The notes under the pieces were generated by a model, which saw nothing but the letters and a program-made list of their open reading frames with translations, was not told the DNA's origin and made no database searches. Source: Paraburkholderia monticola (GTDB lineage: Bacteria > Pseudomonadota > Gammaproteobacteria > Burkholderiales > Burkholderiaceae). Taken from it: a stretch of DNA of 64,000 bases. The position numbers and the translations under genes are program-made. The first letter of the stretch is position 1; the number at the start of each line of letters is the position of its first letter. Location: contig NZ_LRBG01000039.1 of the NCBI RefSeq assembly GCF_001580545.1, positions 372,001 through 436,000 of the forward strand, given 5' to 3'. Below, in pieces: positions 1-9,020 of the stretch.

Positions 1-965
1 GACAGCGGCTCCCCCAACGCAATCCTCAGTTGCTCCGCGACAATGTCAACACCGGTCACCAGTTCAGTAACCGGATGCTCGACCTGCACACGCGTGTTCA
101 TCTCGATGAAATAGAACGCGCCATCTTCGTAGAGAAACTCAAAGGTCCCCGCCCCTGTGTAGCCGACGTCGATACATGCCTGAGCACACAGTTCGCCAAT
201 TCGGGCAATTTCCTTTCGGTCGATTCCTGGGGCCGGTGACTCTTCAATAATCTTCTGGTTGCGGCGCTGCATTGAGCAATCGCGCTCGCCAAGCCAAACG
301 GCGTTGCCGTGCGTGTCGGCCAGCACCTGTATCTCTACATGGCGTGGTGTTTCGAGAAAACGCTCAAGATAGACGGTGGAATTGCCGAACGCTCGGCCTG
401 CTTCTTCGCGCGTCATTGCGACAGCACTGAGCAATTCCTCACGTGCTCTCACAATCCGCATTCCTCGGCCACCACCGCCACCGGCAGCTTTCACGATAAG
501 CGGATATCCGACGCGTTCACCCATGGCTCGAATCTCCTCACTGTTTTCTGAGAGTGCGCCTTCCGAGCCAGGTACACACGGGACACCTGAGGCTGCCATC
601 GCTCGTTTCGCGCTGACCTTGTCACCCATTAGCCTGATGGCGGCAGCACTGGGGCCAATGAATGCCAGGCCGGCGTCCTCGACCATTTCGGCGAAGTCAG
701 CACTCTCCGACAGGAAGCCATACCCTGGGTGGATGGCCCCAGCCCCTGTCAGACGTGCAGCAAGAAGAATTTCCCCCTTCTGCAGATAGCTTTTCGGAGA
801 CGGGGCAGGCCCGATACATAGCGCCTGGTCTGCCAAGGCAACATGCCGAAGATTGGAGTCGGCTTCCGAATGAACGGCGACGGTTTTCAGGCCCAGCGCC
901 TTGCAGGCTCTTAAGACACGCAACGCGATTTCGCCACGATTCGCGATAAGGACAGTGTCAAACAT
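1..965 (-). CDS. accC: Biotin carboxylase subunit (AccC-like), C-terminal part cut by window edge
   Basis: Reading the minus strand from an ATG at 963-965 gives an open frame that runs off the window start (about 321 residues seen, against roughly 450 for a full protein). It begins MFDTVLIANRGEIALRVLRA, the classic biotin carboxylase N-terminus. Visible ATP-grasp signatures are a glycine-rich loop (KAAGGGGGRGMRIV) and the active-site block EMNTRVQVEH. The enzyme carboxylates biotin on BCCP using ATP and bicarbonate. Its start overlaps the accB stop by 8 bases (ATGTTTGA), so the two are translationally coupled. It is the last visible gene of an operon with pxpABC, so it may serve a specialised carboxylase rather than fatty acid synthesis (inference). 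Confidence 0.95.
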   Translation of the reverse strand, partial: MFDTVLIANRGEIALRVLRACKALGLKTVAVHSEADSNLRHVALADQALCIGPAPSPKSYLQKGEILLAARLTGAGAIHPGYGFLSESADFAEMVEDAGLAFIGPSAAAIRLMGDKVSAKRAMAASGVPCVPGSEGALSENSEEIRAMGERVGYPLIVKAAGGGGGRGMRIVRAREELLSAVAMTREEAGRAFGNSTVYLERFLETPRHVEIQVLADTHGNAVWLGERDCSMQRRNQKIIEESPAPGIDRKEIARIGELCAQACIDVGYTGAGTFEFLYEDGAFYFIEMNTRVQVEHPVTELVTGVDIVAEQLRIALGEPL

Positions 966-1419
966 GTGAGGCCTCCAGCGGTTCAATCGCGAACAGCGCT
1001 GAATCGGGCGAAACGGACGCGCCGTCCTCAGCGAGAATTTCGATAACCCGTCCGTTGCGGTCGGCGTCGATGGTGTTGAGCATCTTCATGGCCTCGACTA
1101 CCGCGAGCGTTTGCCCCTCCTCGACTACATCACCGACTGACACAAACGTAGCCTGGTCTGGAGCGGGGGCTCTGTAGAACGTCCCCGTCAGTCCGGAGGT
1201 AATCACATGGCGCGCTTCCGTTGCTGTCCGCGTAGAAATGTTTGTGACCGCCTGGCGTATCGGCGTCGCCGTCGCGCGCACCTCGTCTCGAGGTTGCGCT
1301 GCACTGACACCAGCATCTCGCGTCAGCTTCATCTTCAAATCGCCGTCCGTGTACTCAACTTCGGTAGCAGACGTTCCTTCCAGCATTGAGACTAGCCGGC
1401 TCAGCTTCTCAAGGTCCAT
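958..1419 (-). CDS. accB: Biotin carboxyl carrier protein (AccB-like)
   Basis: A 153-aa protein with a C-terminal biotinyl domain. The motif EAMKM is present with the biotin-accepting lysine at about residue 112, preceded by an Ala/Pro/Thr-rich linker at about residues 33-75. It carries carboxybiotin between the biotin carboxylase and a carboxyltransferase. It lies 11 bases after pxpA and overlaps accC. Since the neighbouring PxpB/PxpC are of the urea-carboxylase carboxyltransferase type, this carrier may work with them instead of with AccA/AccD (inference). It is shorter in its middle part than some housekeeping BCCPs. Confidence 0.93.
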   Translation of the reverse strand: MDLEKLSRLVSMLEGTSATEVEYTDGDLKMKLTRDAGVSAAQPRDEVRATATPIRQAVTNISTRTATEARHVITSGLTGTFYRAPAPDQATFVSVGDVVEEGQTLAVVEAMKMLNTIDADRNGRVIEILAEDGASVSPDSALFAIEPLEASHV

Positions 1420-1430
1420 TGGCGAAAACC

Positions 1431-2207
1431 TCAGACGAACGACTTGATTGTTACGCCAGCACCTTCGAGCAATCGGCGAACCTCTTCGGCCATCTGAATC
1501 GCGCCTGGGGTGTCGCTATGCACACAGATGGTGTCAATCTGGACCGGAAGCATGCGGCCCGAGACGGTTTCAATGGCCCCCTCCTTGACCATGCGCAGCA
1601 TGCGGGCGGCCGCTTGCTCCACGTCGTGGAGGACGGCGCCGGGCACCTTGCGGTGAACCAGATGACCTTCCTCGTCGTATGCGCGGTCCGCAAATACTTC
1701 ACATACGACGCGAAGTCCCATTTCGCTTGCGACTTTCTGCATCAGCGCGCCGGCGAACGTCATGCAGATGAGTTCGGGGTTGACGGCCTTCATCGCTCGT
1801 GCAATCGCCGTTGCCACTTCGAGGTCCGTTTGCGTCAGATTACCGAGTGCACCATGTGCCTTTACATAGGTAATCGGATTTCCGGCATACGTCGACAGCG
1901 CCTGGGCCGCACCTATTTGATAAGCCACCAGCCGCTCAATCTCCCCCGGAGTGAACGGAATAATGCGGCGACCAAAGCCCCATAGGTCCGGAAAACCCGG
2001 ATGCGCACCGACGTTGACGCCGCGCTCTTTTGCCTTCGAGAAAGTCCTCGCCATGATTTCCGGGTCTCCAGCGTGCAGACCGCATGCAACGTTGGCCGAC
2101 GACACGATGTCGAGGATGGCGTCATCGTCTCCCATGCGCCAGGCGCCAAAACCTTCGCCCATGTCCGAGTTGAGGTCGATGTGAAGTGACTTGTTGGACG
2201 TGTTCAT
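1431..2207 (-). CDS. pxpA: LamB/YcsF family protein, 5-oxoprolinase subunit A
   Basis: A 258-aa protein starting MNTSNKSLHIDLNSDMGEGFG. Family hallmarks are NSDMGEGFGAWRMGDD near the N-terminus, NVACGLHAGDP at about residue 40 and VGAHPGFPDLWGFGRR at about residue 65. In PxpABC it is one subunit of ATP-dependent 5-oxoprolinase, which opens pyroglutamate to glutamate. It sits 33 bases downstream of pxpC and 11 bases upstream of accB. A role on another lactam or amide is possible because biotin carboxylase and BCCP genes follow directly. Confidence 0.92.
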   Translation of the reverse strand: MNTSNKSLHIDLNSDMGEGFGAWRMGDDDAILDIVSSANVACGLHAGDPEIMARTFSKAKERGVNVGAHPGFPDLWGFGRRIIPFTPGEIERLVAYQIGAAQALSTYAGNPITYVKAHGALGNLTQTDLEVATAIARAMKAVNPELICMTFAGALMQKVASEMGLRVVCEVFADRAYDEEGHLVHRKVPGAVLHDVEQAAARMLRMVKEGAIETVSGRMLPVQIDTICVHSDTPGAIQMAEEVRRLLEGAGVTIKSFV

Positions 2208-2240
2208 CTACTGCTCCTTATATTGGTTTTCTCGGGCAAA

Positions 2241-3218
2241 TCAGCCTCGCTGCGCCATAAGAGCCAGGGTCTTGCGCAGCTTCTTGATCTCGGCGGCCTG
2301 AACGCGAAGCGCCTCCAATGCGTGATCGACATCCGTCACAACAAAACGGATACGTGAGCCAATCGGCGCCTGACCGAGCTTCCATAGGTCCGCTTCGACA
2401 ACGGTGGCAATCTTCGGATAGCCGCCACACGTGTTGGCCTCAGCGAGCTGGATGATAGGTTGCCCCGACGGCGGCACCTGGATAGTGCCGGGGACGATAC
2501 CGTGCGAGAGAAGCTCCAGCGGCGACGACAGCGGCAATGCGGCGCCGTTCAATCGATACCCGACACGATTTGCATCAGGCGTTATCTCGTAGTCGGTGGT
2601 CTCGAAAGACTTCCTGGCGTCGTCGGTAAAGTGTTCATACTCTGCGGCCGGGACAACCCGTACGGTCACGACGCCGGTGGATAATTCGTCCCAGAATGAC
2701 GGGACATCAGCCGGCACGACCCCGAGCCCTGACTCGCGAACGGTGCGCGTCGAAGTGGCCAGGACTTTCAGCGAATCTCCTCGACGAAGGCCGCGACCAT
2801 CGAACCCACCAAAGGCTCCCTTCAGGTCAGTTGACCTTGAACCCATGACCGACTCGACGTTGACGCCTCCGGCCAGACAGAGATAGGCTCGCGCCCCGCG
2901 TTTAGGTCGCTCGATGACTAGCGTTTGACCGGAATGCGCAGTGCGGCCCCACCAGGGTGCCAGGGTCGCGTCGTCCAGACGTACGACACAATCGGCGCCT
3001 GTGACGGCGAACTGAAGGTCTCCTTGAAAACGTACGCGAAACGGGAAAAGGCTGATTTCGACTGCAGCATCATCAGATTCGTTGCCAACGAGCGCATTGC
3101 CTATTGAAAGCGCGAGCAGGTCCATCGCACCCGAGCGGCTCACGCCAAATCCTAGGTGACCTCTTCGACCCGCGTCCTGGATCAGGTTCGGCGCCCCATT
3201 TGAAAGGACATCAATCAT
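2241..3218 (-). CDS. pxpC: Biotin-dependent carboxyltransferase family protein, PxpC/KipA (AHS2)
   Basis: A 325-aa protein of the allophanate hydrolase subunit 2/KipA family, also homologous to part of the carboxyltransferase domain of urea carboxylase. Visible blocks are NLIQDAGRRGHLGFGVSRSG at the N-terminus, the central AYLCLAGGVNV, and GTIQVPPSGQPIIQLAEANT with GGYPKIATV towards the C-terminus. It overlaps pxpB by 4 bases (ATGA), indicating coupled translation and probable complex formation. The length is normal for the family. The substrate, 5-oxoproline or another amide, cannot be told from sequence. Confidence 0.92.
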   Translation of the reverse strand: MIDVLSNGAPNLIQDAGRRGHLGFGVSRSGAMDLLALSIGNALVGNESDDAAVEISLFPFRVRFQGDLQFAVTGADCVVRLDDATLAPWWGRTAHSGQTLVIERPKRGARAYLCLAGGVNVESVMGSRSTDLKGAFGGFDGRGLRRGDSLKVLATSTRTVRESGLGVVPADVPSFWDELSTGVVTVRVVPAAEYEHFTDDARKSFETTDYEITPDANRVGYRLNGAALPLSSPLELLSHGIVPGTIQVPPSGQPIIQLAEANTCGGYPKIATVVEADLWKLGQAPIGSRIRFVVTDVDHALEALRVQAAEIKKLRKTLALMAQRG

Positions 3219-3976
3219 GCTTCAATACCCTTCACGGTAAATCGAACCCGGTCACCGGGCTCGAACAAGCAAGGTCTCGACTGCGAGGCATCAAACAGTC
3301 GGAGTTCCGTCCTACCTAGCAGATGCCAGCCAGACGGCGCCGTACAAGGCATGACCCCAGCCTGTGCTCCGCCGACAATGACTGCGCCTTGCTCAACCCT
3401 CATTCGAGGGACTTTTCGGCGCGGAGCACCCAACTCAGGGGGTAACCCCGTCATGTATGCGAATCCCGGCATCGACCCAATGCACGCAACCGAATACGTC
3501 GCCTCGCTGTGCCGGCGAACGTACTCTGCAACACTAATCCCCGCGCCGTTCGCCAGCGGTATCAGGTCCTCACCTGCTTCACCGCCGTAGACGACGGGAA
3601 TCTCAATCGTCCTTTCCGATGCCAACTTTGGGTCCGTCGTTTCCCATAGGCGCAGCAACGCTGCGGAGACCTCATCCGGGTGTAGCTCCAGCGGGTTGAA
3701 GATGAGCATTAGATTGTTCACACCGAGCACGACTTCCGTTGTGGCCTTCTCACAAAACGTCGCATCGACTCTCCTGGCTACTGCCAGCAAAAGCGATTGC
3801 GTAAGCAGGTCGAACACACCCGTCCCCGGGTCAAACAGAAGTGCTCCTGCACCAACTGCGGAAATCTTGAGGTGTGCGTTCCGAGCGGCCTCACCATGCC
3901 CCTCAAACTTCGACGCAGCCGTTTCCTCAACCTCGTCCGACGCGTCGCAGGTGTTTTCCAAAGTCTGAGCGTCCAT
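3215..3976 (-). CDS. pxpB: 5-oxoprolinase subunit PxpB/KipI (AHS1)
   Basis: A 253-aa protein of the AHS1/KipI family. Typical blocks are IPVVYGGEAGEDL in the middle, GSMPGFAYMTGLP at about residue 170, and a C-terminal AGVMPCTAPSGWHLLGRT. It pairs with PxpC to form the ATP-dependent catalytic part of 5-oxoprolinase or a urea-carboxylase-like carboxyltransferase. It starts 3 bases after the MHS transporter stop and overlaps pxpC by ATGA. The N-terminal 25 residues (acidic, DASDEVEETAAS) are not part of the usual fold, so translation may start slightly downstream. Confidence 0.92.
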   Translation of the reverse strand: MDAQTLENTCDASDEVEETAASKFEGHGEAARNAHLKISAVGAGALLFDPGTGVFDLLTQSLLLAVARRVDATFCEKATTEVVLGVNNLMLIFNPLELHPDEVSAALLRLWETTDPKLASERTIEIPVVYGGEAGEDLIPLANGAGISVAEYVRRHSEATYSVACIGSMPGFAYMTGLPPELGAPRRKVPRMRVEQGAVIVGGAQAGVMPCTAPSGWHLLGRTELRLFDASQSRPCLFEPGDRVRFTVKGIEA

Positions 3977-3979
3977 GAC

Positions 3980-5311
3980 TCACTCTTCCAAAGGTTGGCC
4001 TGCAGTCTCTTTGGCTGCAATGAGCGCCACAAGCGTGACGAGCAGTCCGGCGGAGATATAGACGGCGATGTAGGTCCACGAGTTATAGGCTTTGAAGAGG
4101 CCTGCAAAAATCAGAGGAGCGAATCCGCCGCCAATGATTCCGCCGAAGGTCGCAGCGAGCGATGCGCCTGCGTAGCGAACCCGAGTCGGAAACTGCTCGG
4201 TCACGAATGACGCTTGTGGCCCATACATCATTGCCTGAAAGAACATGCCAACGACGACTGCCAGGCAGACGTAAATCGGTTGGCGCGTATCCATCAGTGA
4301 AAAATAGGCAAACGCCCAGACGATGGATGCGGCTGCGCCAGTCCCGTAAACCGTGCGGCGGCCGAGCTTGTCGCTCAGAGTGCCGAATAGCGGTACGCAT
4401 ATAGCGTGAATCACCGCGCCGAGCATGGTTGCTGTCAACGCCAATGAACGCGGCAAGTGTAGAACTCCCGTGACGTAAGTCAGCGTGAACACGACAAGCA
4501 AGCCGTAGACGATGTCCGAACCGATGCGCACGCTGCCTGCAATGAGCAGCCGCTTCCAGTATCCGAGCGCCACTTCCTTAAGAGGCAACTCGACCTTGTG
4601 CTGATGGCGCTCAAGCTCCTTGAACATCGGCGTTTCGTCTACGCCACGTCGGAGCCAGAGCCCGAACATGACGAGGACGGCGCTGGACAAGAGCGGAATA
4701 CGCCAGCCCCACGTCTGGAATGATTCCGCCGACATGCTCAACGTTGCGACCGCGATGAATCCCGCTCCCAGCAAAGTCCCACAGGCCGGCCCCATTTGAG
4801 CGAATGATGCGTTCCGGCCACGCTGGTCTTGCCTGCCGTGTTCCATGGAAAGCAGCACAGCGCCAGCCCATTCGCCGCCGATTGCTGCGCCTTGAAAGAA
4901 GCGCAAAGCCACCAGCAGGATGGGACTCCAGATACCCAGGACGTTATAGGTCGGCAGCACACCCATCAGACCTGTCGCTGCGCCCATCAACACAAGCGTC
5001 GCCACCAGCACGAAACGCCGACCGAGTTTGTCGCCAAGGTGGCCGAATACCAGCCCGCCAAATGGCCGGGACAGGTACCCGACTGCGTATGTGGAGAATG
5101 CGAGGATGGTCCCTGAAAGCGGGTCGAATGACGGGAAGAACACGGCATTGAAGACCAAAGCAGCCATCAGGTTGTAGACCGTGAAGTCGTACCACTCCAG
5201 CGTGGTGCCAATGGAGCTCGCTGCTGCGAGCCTGCCCATCCGTGGCCGTCGCACCTGTAGGGGACTCGACTGCTCGAGTGGGTTGTTGACGATGGCGCTT
5301 GAGTTTTCCAT
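3980..5311 (-). CDS. MHS-family MFS transporter (metabolite:H+ symporter)
   Basis: A 443-aa integral membrane protein with the MFS motif GHLGDKLGRRFVLV after the second helix and a matching GTLSDKLGRR in the second half, consistent with 12 helices. The opening ASSIGTTLEWYDFTVY is the MHS subfamily signature (ShiA/ProP/KgtP type, organic acid or compatible solute uptake). Its ATG overlaps the stop of the upstream gene (TAATG), and the Pxp genes follow within 3 bases. It probably imports the substrate of the pxp-acc operon (inference). Confidence 0.93.
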   Translation of the reverse strand: MENSSAIVNNPLEQSSPLQVRRPRMGRLAAASSIGTTLEWYDFTVYNLMAALVFNAVFFPSFDPLSGTILAFSTYAVGYLSRPFGGLVFGHLGDKLGRRFVLVATLVLMGAATGLMGVLPTYNVLGIWSPILLVALRFFQGAAIGGEWAGAVLLSMEHGRQDQRGRNASFAQMGPACGTLLGAGFIAVATLSMSAESFQTWGWRIPLLSSAVLVMFGLWLRRGVDETPMFKELERHQHKVELPLKEVALGYWKRLLIAGSVRIGSDIVYGLLVVFTLTYVTGVLHLPRSLALTATMLGAVIHAICVPLFGTLSDKLGRRTVYGTGAAASIVWAFAYFSLMDTRQPIYVCLAVVVGMFFQAMMYGPQASFVTEQFPTRVRYAGASLAATFGGIIGGGFAPLIFAGLFKAYNSWTYIAVYISAGLLVTLVALIAAKETAGQPLEE

Positions 5312-5967
5312 TACGTCAGCTCCGTTGCGGCGAGTTTCCAGGTGAGCGAGTAGCGTGCGGCGTTTGATGTTTCGCAGTCGAGTGCCTGCGAGGCAAACTC
5401 AAGTGCCTGTTCGTTGGAACGCGCGTTACTGCTTTCGACGATGAACATGGGATACATCTTGCGAGTTGCGAGGTCTTCCTGCGGCAAGGGGCGGCTGAGC
5501 TCGTCGATTGGAGACAGGAGGTACGAATGGACGAACCCGAGGTCTTCGGACAGTCGAGCCCCGATCTCTGCGCAGCGCTCCGTCAAAGCCTGCGCGTCGT
5601 CCGGAACGCTCATGGGCAGCACGGCCACGAATGCTCCACTGCCTTGACCAACGCTCGCACTCACCTCCCCGATGCGGCGCGTCGGAGCGACCATCTTGGG
5701 TAGGGTTCGCTGAGACCAGGTTGTCTGGTTCTGAAATGCATGGGCATAGGACGGCGAGGCGAACACCGCGACCGACTCGGCCCAGTACAAGCTGAGATAC
5801 TTCGGCTTGCCGCTAATGGCCCAGTATCGGGCGGCGGAAATTACGCCTTCCATTCGAACGCGCTGCTCGATGTGCTCACGGTCGTACCATGCGTTGAAAT
5901 CACGCTCGTCGTCGGCGTTGATGTCCGAAGCGACGAACAGCATGCCGTGCGGGGTAACAGACTTCAT
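5311..5967 (-). CDS. EthD-like dimeric alpha/beta-barrel protein, unknown function
   Basis: A 218-aa protein and the first gene of the seven-gene minus-strand operon. A strong Shine-Dalgarno (AAGGAG) lies just upstream of the ATG. The N-terminal half has the pattern FNAWYDREHIEQRVRMEGV..ARY seen in EthD-type ferredoxin-like barrels, and the C-terminal half appears to be a second, more diverged copy starting near GAFVAVLPM. Such proteins often accompany catabolic enzymes, but no catalytic residue can be assigned. Co-transcription with the transporter and pxp genes suggests action on the same substrate. Confidence 0.75.
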   Translation of the reverse strand: MKSVTPHGMLFVASDINADDERDFNAWYDREHIEQRVRMEGVISAARYWAISGKPKYLSLYWAESVAVFASPSYAHAFQNQTTWSQRTLPKMVAPTRRIGEVSASVGQGSGAFVAVLPMSVPDDAQALTERCAEIGARLSEDLGFVHSYLLSPIDELSRPLPQEDLATRKMYPMFIVESSNARSNEQALEFASQALDCETSNAARYSLTWKLAATELT

Positions 5968-6096
5968 CTCCGTCTCGCTCCTTGATATGTGTTGGGTGAC
6001 TCATCGTCGTCAACCAATAAGCAGCGAGCAAACGGGATTTTGTTGGGGTCCCTGATAGATTTTTCTTTTCGGGCTCCGTGGAGACGCCAGCAGTCG

Positions 6097-6111
6097 ATAT
6101 GCTGTGCGTAT
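6097..6111. promoter_or_regulatory. Candidate LysR-type operator between divergent genes
   Basis: The sequence ATATGC-TGT-GCGTAT is a near-perfect inverted repeat (5 of 6 pairs) containing the LysR T-N11-A pattern (T at 6098, A at 6110). It lies in the 239-base gap between the pxp-acc operon start (5967) and the divergent LysR gene (6207), the usual place for such a site. Confidence 0.5.
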
Positions 6112-6206
6112 GAGCTTGCTACTGGATTCGGAATTGACGCTCGCATTTCGGCGACCGAGAGTTAGCTAGCCGAGAATTTAAGCCAACACTGCAAAGAGAA
6201 GTCGAC

Positions 6207-7118
6207 ATGAATACACGGTTCCTTGAGAGTTTCCTGCTGGTCGTCGAGCTAGGGAGCTTCCGGGCGGCCGCGGAGCGCCTGCATGTCACCCAGGCGGCGA
6301 TATCGAACCGCATCGCATCGCTTGAGGAAGAGCTGAATGCGCGCGTGTTCGACCGCGGCCCCGGCGAGCTGCGACTCACGCCTGTCGGATTGCGGCTCAT
6401 TAGCTATGGAGAGCGGATGCTCGAGTTGCAGCAGGACATGCTGCAACTGGGGAAGACTGACCAGAACCTGCTGGGAAGTGTGCGTATAGGCGCGATTGAG
6501 AGCGTTGTGCACACGTGGCTGGTCGACTTCATGCAGCATCTCCAGTCGTCATACCCCGGTATCGAGCTGCAGCTCAGTTCCGAATCGACAGACAGGCTCC
6601 ATCGCAGCCTCCGTGACGGCGACGTCGACATCGCGCTACAGACAGACCAGATGATTGGAGAAGGAATTGTCAGCAAGGCATGCTTGCCGATGACGATGGG
6701 ATGGGTTGGCGCTGCGAATGCACCTGTCGAGCTCGACAACAATCTGCCCCTCATCCTTCGTCAGCCGACGATTACGCTCAGCCGCGGTTCACAACCGTAT
6801 CTTGTACTCAAAGACCTGTACCGACGAGCTGACATGCCATTGGGAAAGGTTCATTGCGTCAGTTCGATTGCCGCGATTGTTCGACTTGTCAGGTGCGGCT
6901 TCGGGAACGCGATGATGCCCCTTCCGCCGGTTCGAGAAGAGATAGAAAGCGGAGAACTGCGAATCATCGCAAGCGAGCATCCTCTGCCCCTACAGGCGCT
7001 CGTGGTTAGTTACCTCGAAAACCGTGCATCGGACGCCATACGCTTTGTCGCCGAACTCGCGTGCCAGGAAGCCGACCGGTACATGCGCTCGATGCAGGCG
7101 CCGTTCGCCCCCATCTGA
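6207..7118 (+). CDS. LysR-family transcriptional regulator
   Basis: A 303-aa protein with an N-terminal winged HTH (residues about 1-60, FLLVVELGSFRAAAERLHVTQAAISNRIASLE) and a C-terminal effector-binding domain. It is transcribed divergently from the EthD/MHS/pxp/acc operon, and a T-N11-A inverted repeat sits between them, so it most likely controls that operon in response to its substrate. The upstream AGAGAAG can serve as ribosome binding site. It is convergent with the aminotransferase gene, 37 bases away. Confidence 0.93.
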   Translation: MNTRFLESFLLVVELGSFRAAAERLHVTQAAISNRIASLEEELNARVFDRGPGELRLTPVGLRLISYGERMLELQQDMLQLGKTDQNLLGSVRIGAIESVVHTWLVDFMQHLQSSYPGIELQLSSESTDRLHRSLRDGDVDIALQTDQMIGEGIVSKACLPMTMGWVGAANAPVELDNNLPLILRQPTITLSRGSQPYLVLKDLYRRADMPLGKVHCVSSIAAIVRLVRCGFGNAMMPLPPVREEIESGELRIIASEHPLPLQALVVSYLENRASDAIRFVAELACQEADRYMRSMQAPFAPI

Positions 7119-7155
7119 AGGTAAATGACTGCAGCCATATGTCCTCACAACTCGT

Positions 7156-8373
7156 CTAGTTTGAAAGCGCCTCACAGAATTGCGCGATTGCGCCGCAAGC
7201 TCGCTCAAGCGAAGCGTCATCGAGCGCATAAGCGATGCGGAAGTATGGTCCGAGCCCGAACGCGCTACCCTGCACCGCGGCTACCCCGGCGTTGTCGAGG
7301 AGTTCGTTCACGATATCTTCGTCGGTGAGCAGCAGCTTTCCAGCGGGGGTTTTCTTACCAATCAACCCTTCGCATGACGCGAACGCGTAGAACGCGCCCG
7401 CAGGCACTTCACAATGTAGGCCCGGAGCACGGTTGAGCCGCTCCACGAGCGTGTCTCGTCGACGCTGAAAGATATCTCGAGATTCGCGGATGAAGTCTTG
7501 CGGACCAGTTAATGCTGCCAACGCTGCGTACTGCGAGATGGTCGACGCACCGGAAGTCTGCTGCCCCTGGAGCTTTTCCATGGCGTCAATGAGCCACGCA
7601 GGGCCAGTGCCAAAGCCGATTCGCCAGCCGGTCATCGCATACGCCTTGGACACCCCGTTCATCGTCAGTACGCGCTTTCGCAGGCGAGGCTCGACTTGGG
7701 CAATCGTGAAGAACGCCAGTCCATCAAAAATCAGATGCTCGTAGATGTCGTCCGAAAGCACCAACACGTGGGGGTGTGCAACAAGCACCTCTGCCAGACC
7801 CAGCAGCTCCTCGCGACTATATACGGCTCCGGTCGGATTCGACGGCGAATTGAGAATCAGCCAGCGCGTACGAGGCGTGATTGCGTTTTCCAGAAGTGAC
7901 GGCGTCAGCTTGAAGCCGCTCCGCACACCGCACTCGACGATTACCGGCTTACCTCCACATACCTGGACCATCTCGGGATAGCTCACCCAGTAAGGTGCGG
8001 GGATGACTACCTCGTCGCCTTCATTGAGCGTCGCGGCGAGCGCATTGAAAATCACCTGCTTGCCGCCAGTACAGACGAGCGTATGCCGCCAATCGACATC
8101 GAGTCCATTCTCGCGGCGAAACTTGTCGGCAACCGCTTCGCGCAGTGCACGAAGGCCCGCTACCTGGGTGTAACGCGTCTGTCCGCAGCGAATCGCGGTG
8201 ACGCCTGCTTCGCGAATGTGTGACGGCGTATCGAAGTCGGGTTCGCCAGCGCTCAGCGAGATGATTTCCTTGCCTTCAGCGCGGCGCGCGGCCACCCGGT
8301 CCATGACACGATACGTAGCGGAAGGCTTAGCGGCCGCCAGAAAGCGGTTAAGCCCCTGTGTCGTTGCAGTCAT
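7156..8373 (-). CDS. PLP-dependent class I/II aminotransferase
   Basis: A 405-aa fold-type I aminotransferase of the aspartate aminotransferase subgroup. Visible blocks are SLSAGEPDFDTP near the N-terminus, LNSPSNPTGAVYS mid-protein, LSDDIYEHL, and the PLP-lysine region NGVSKAYAMTGWRIGF. I chose the ATG at 8371-8373 because it overlaps the stop of the preceding RraA gene (TGATG), although an in-frame ATG lies five codons upstream. It is the last gene of the three-RraA operon. An amino acid is probably converted to a 2-oxo acid that the aldolase-like RraA proteins cleave (inference). Confidence 0.93.
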   Translation of the reverse strand: MTATTQGLNRFLAAAKPSATYRVMDRVAARRAEGKEIISLSAGEPDFDTPSHIREAGVTAIRCGQTRYTQVAGLRALREAVADKFRRENGLDVDWRHTLVCTGGKQVIFNALAATLNEGDEVVIPAPYWVSYPEMVQVCGGKPVIVECGVRSGFKLTPSLLENAITPRTRWLILNSPSNPTGAVYSREELLGLAEVLVAHPHVLVLSDDIYEHLIFDGLAFFTIAQVEPRLRKRVLTMNGVSKAYAMTGWRIGFGTGPAWLIDAMEKLQGQQTSGASTISQYAALAALTGPQDFIRESRDIFQRRRDTLVERLNRAPGLHCEVPAGAFYAFASCEGLIGKKTPAGKLLLTDEDIVNELLDNAGVAAVQGSAFGLGPYFRIAYALDDASLERACGAIAQFCEALSN

Positions 8374-9020
8374 CAGGCTTGCCTCCACTGCGTGAGCCCG
8401 AGCAGGTCGAGAGTCGTGCGCCCATTGCTCAGGGCGTCCATCATTTGAGCTTCTTTGTCAGCCCGTGCCTGACCACGGGCAAGGGTCGAAGAAACGCTGG
8501 CAGCTGGAATCACGATGACACCGTCGTCGTCTGCCACCACGAGGTCGCCAACGGCGACCGGCGTTCCCGCAAGGCTGAATGGTTTGCCTACAGACGGCGC
8601 GCTATCCTTGAGCGTGCCTCGCACGGAGATGCCGCGCGCGAATACCGGGAAGCCGCGGGACGTGAGCGCGGCGATGTCCCGTACGCCCCCGTCGATGACC
8701 AGTCCGGCGACACCGGCCGCTTCCGCTGCGACCGTGAGGATTTCTCCCCAGTAGCCGGCGACAAACCCGGCAGCGGACACGACGAGAACGCTGCCGCGCG
8801 GTACACGCTCCATCGCGATATGGATGGCGAGGTTGTCACCGGGTGCACACTCGACCGGGTAGGCCGCCCCGGCGACCGATGCGCCGCGCCAAACGGTCCG
8901 GATAGCCGGGTCGACTGACGTGGTCGGAATGCCTGATGCTTCGTACAACGTCGATGTCCCAAGGCGCCGAGCCTGCTCGACAACGGCACTATCGTAGATG
9001 GTTGCGATATTCGTCATCAT
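8373..9020 (-). CDS. RraA/HMG-aldolase family protein, copy 1
   Basis: A 215-aa protein of the RraA-like family, which includes 4-hydroxy-4-methyl-2-oxoglutarate/4-carboxy-4-hydroxy-2-oxoadipate aldolases and the RNase E inhibitor RraA. The metal/substrate motif IDGGVRDI (Arg-Asp pair) and the upstream GYWGEI region are intact, so an aldolase or oxaloacetate-decarboxylase activity is plausible. It overlaps the second RraA gene by 4 bases and the aminotransferase by one base. The catabolic context argues against an RNase E regulator role. Confidence 0.88.
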   Translation of the reverse strand: MMTNIATIYDSAVVEQARRLGTSTLYEASGIPTTSVDPAIRTVWRGASVAGAAYPVECAPGDNLAIHIAMERVPRGSVLVVSAAGFVAGYWGEILTVAAEAAGVAGLVIDGGVRDIAALTSRGFPVFARGISVRGTLKDSAPSVGKPFSLAGTPVAVGDLVVADDDGVIVIPAASVSSTLARGQARADKEAQMMDALSNGRTTLDLLGLTQWRQA

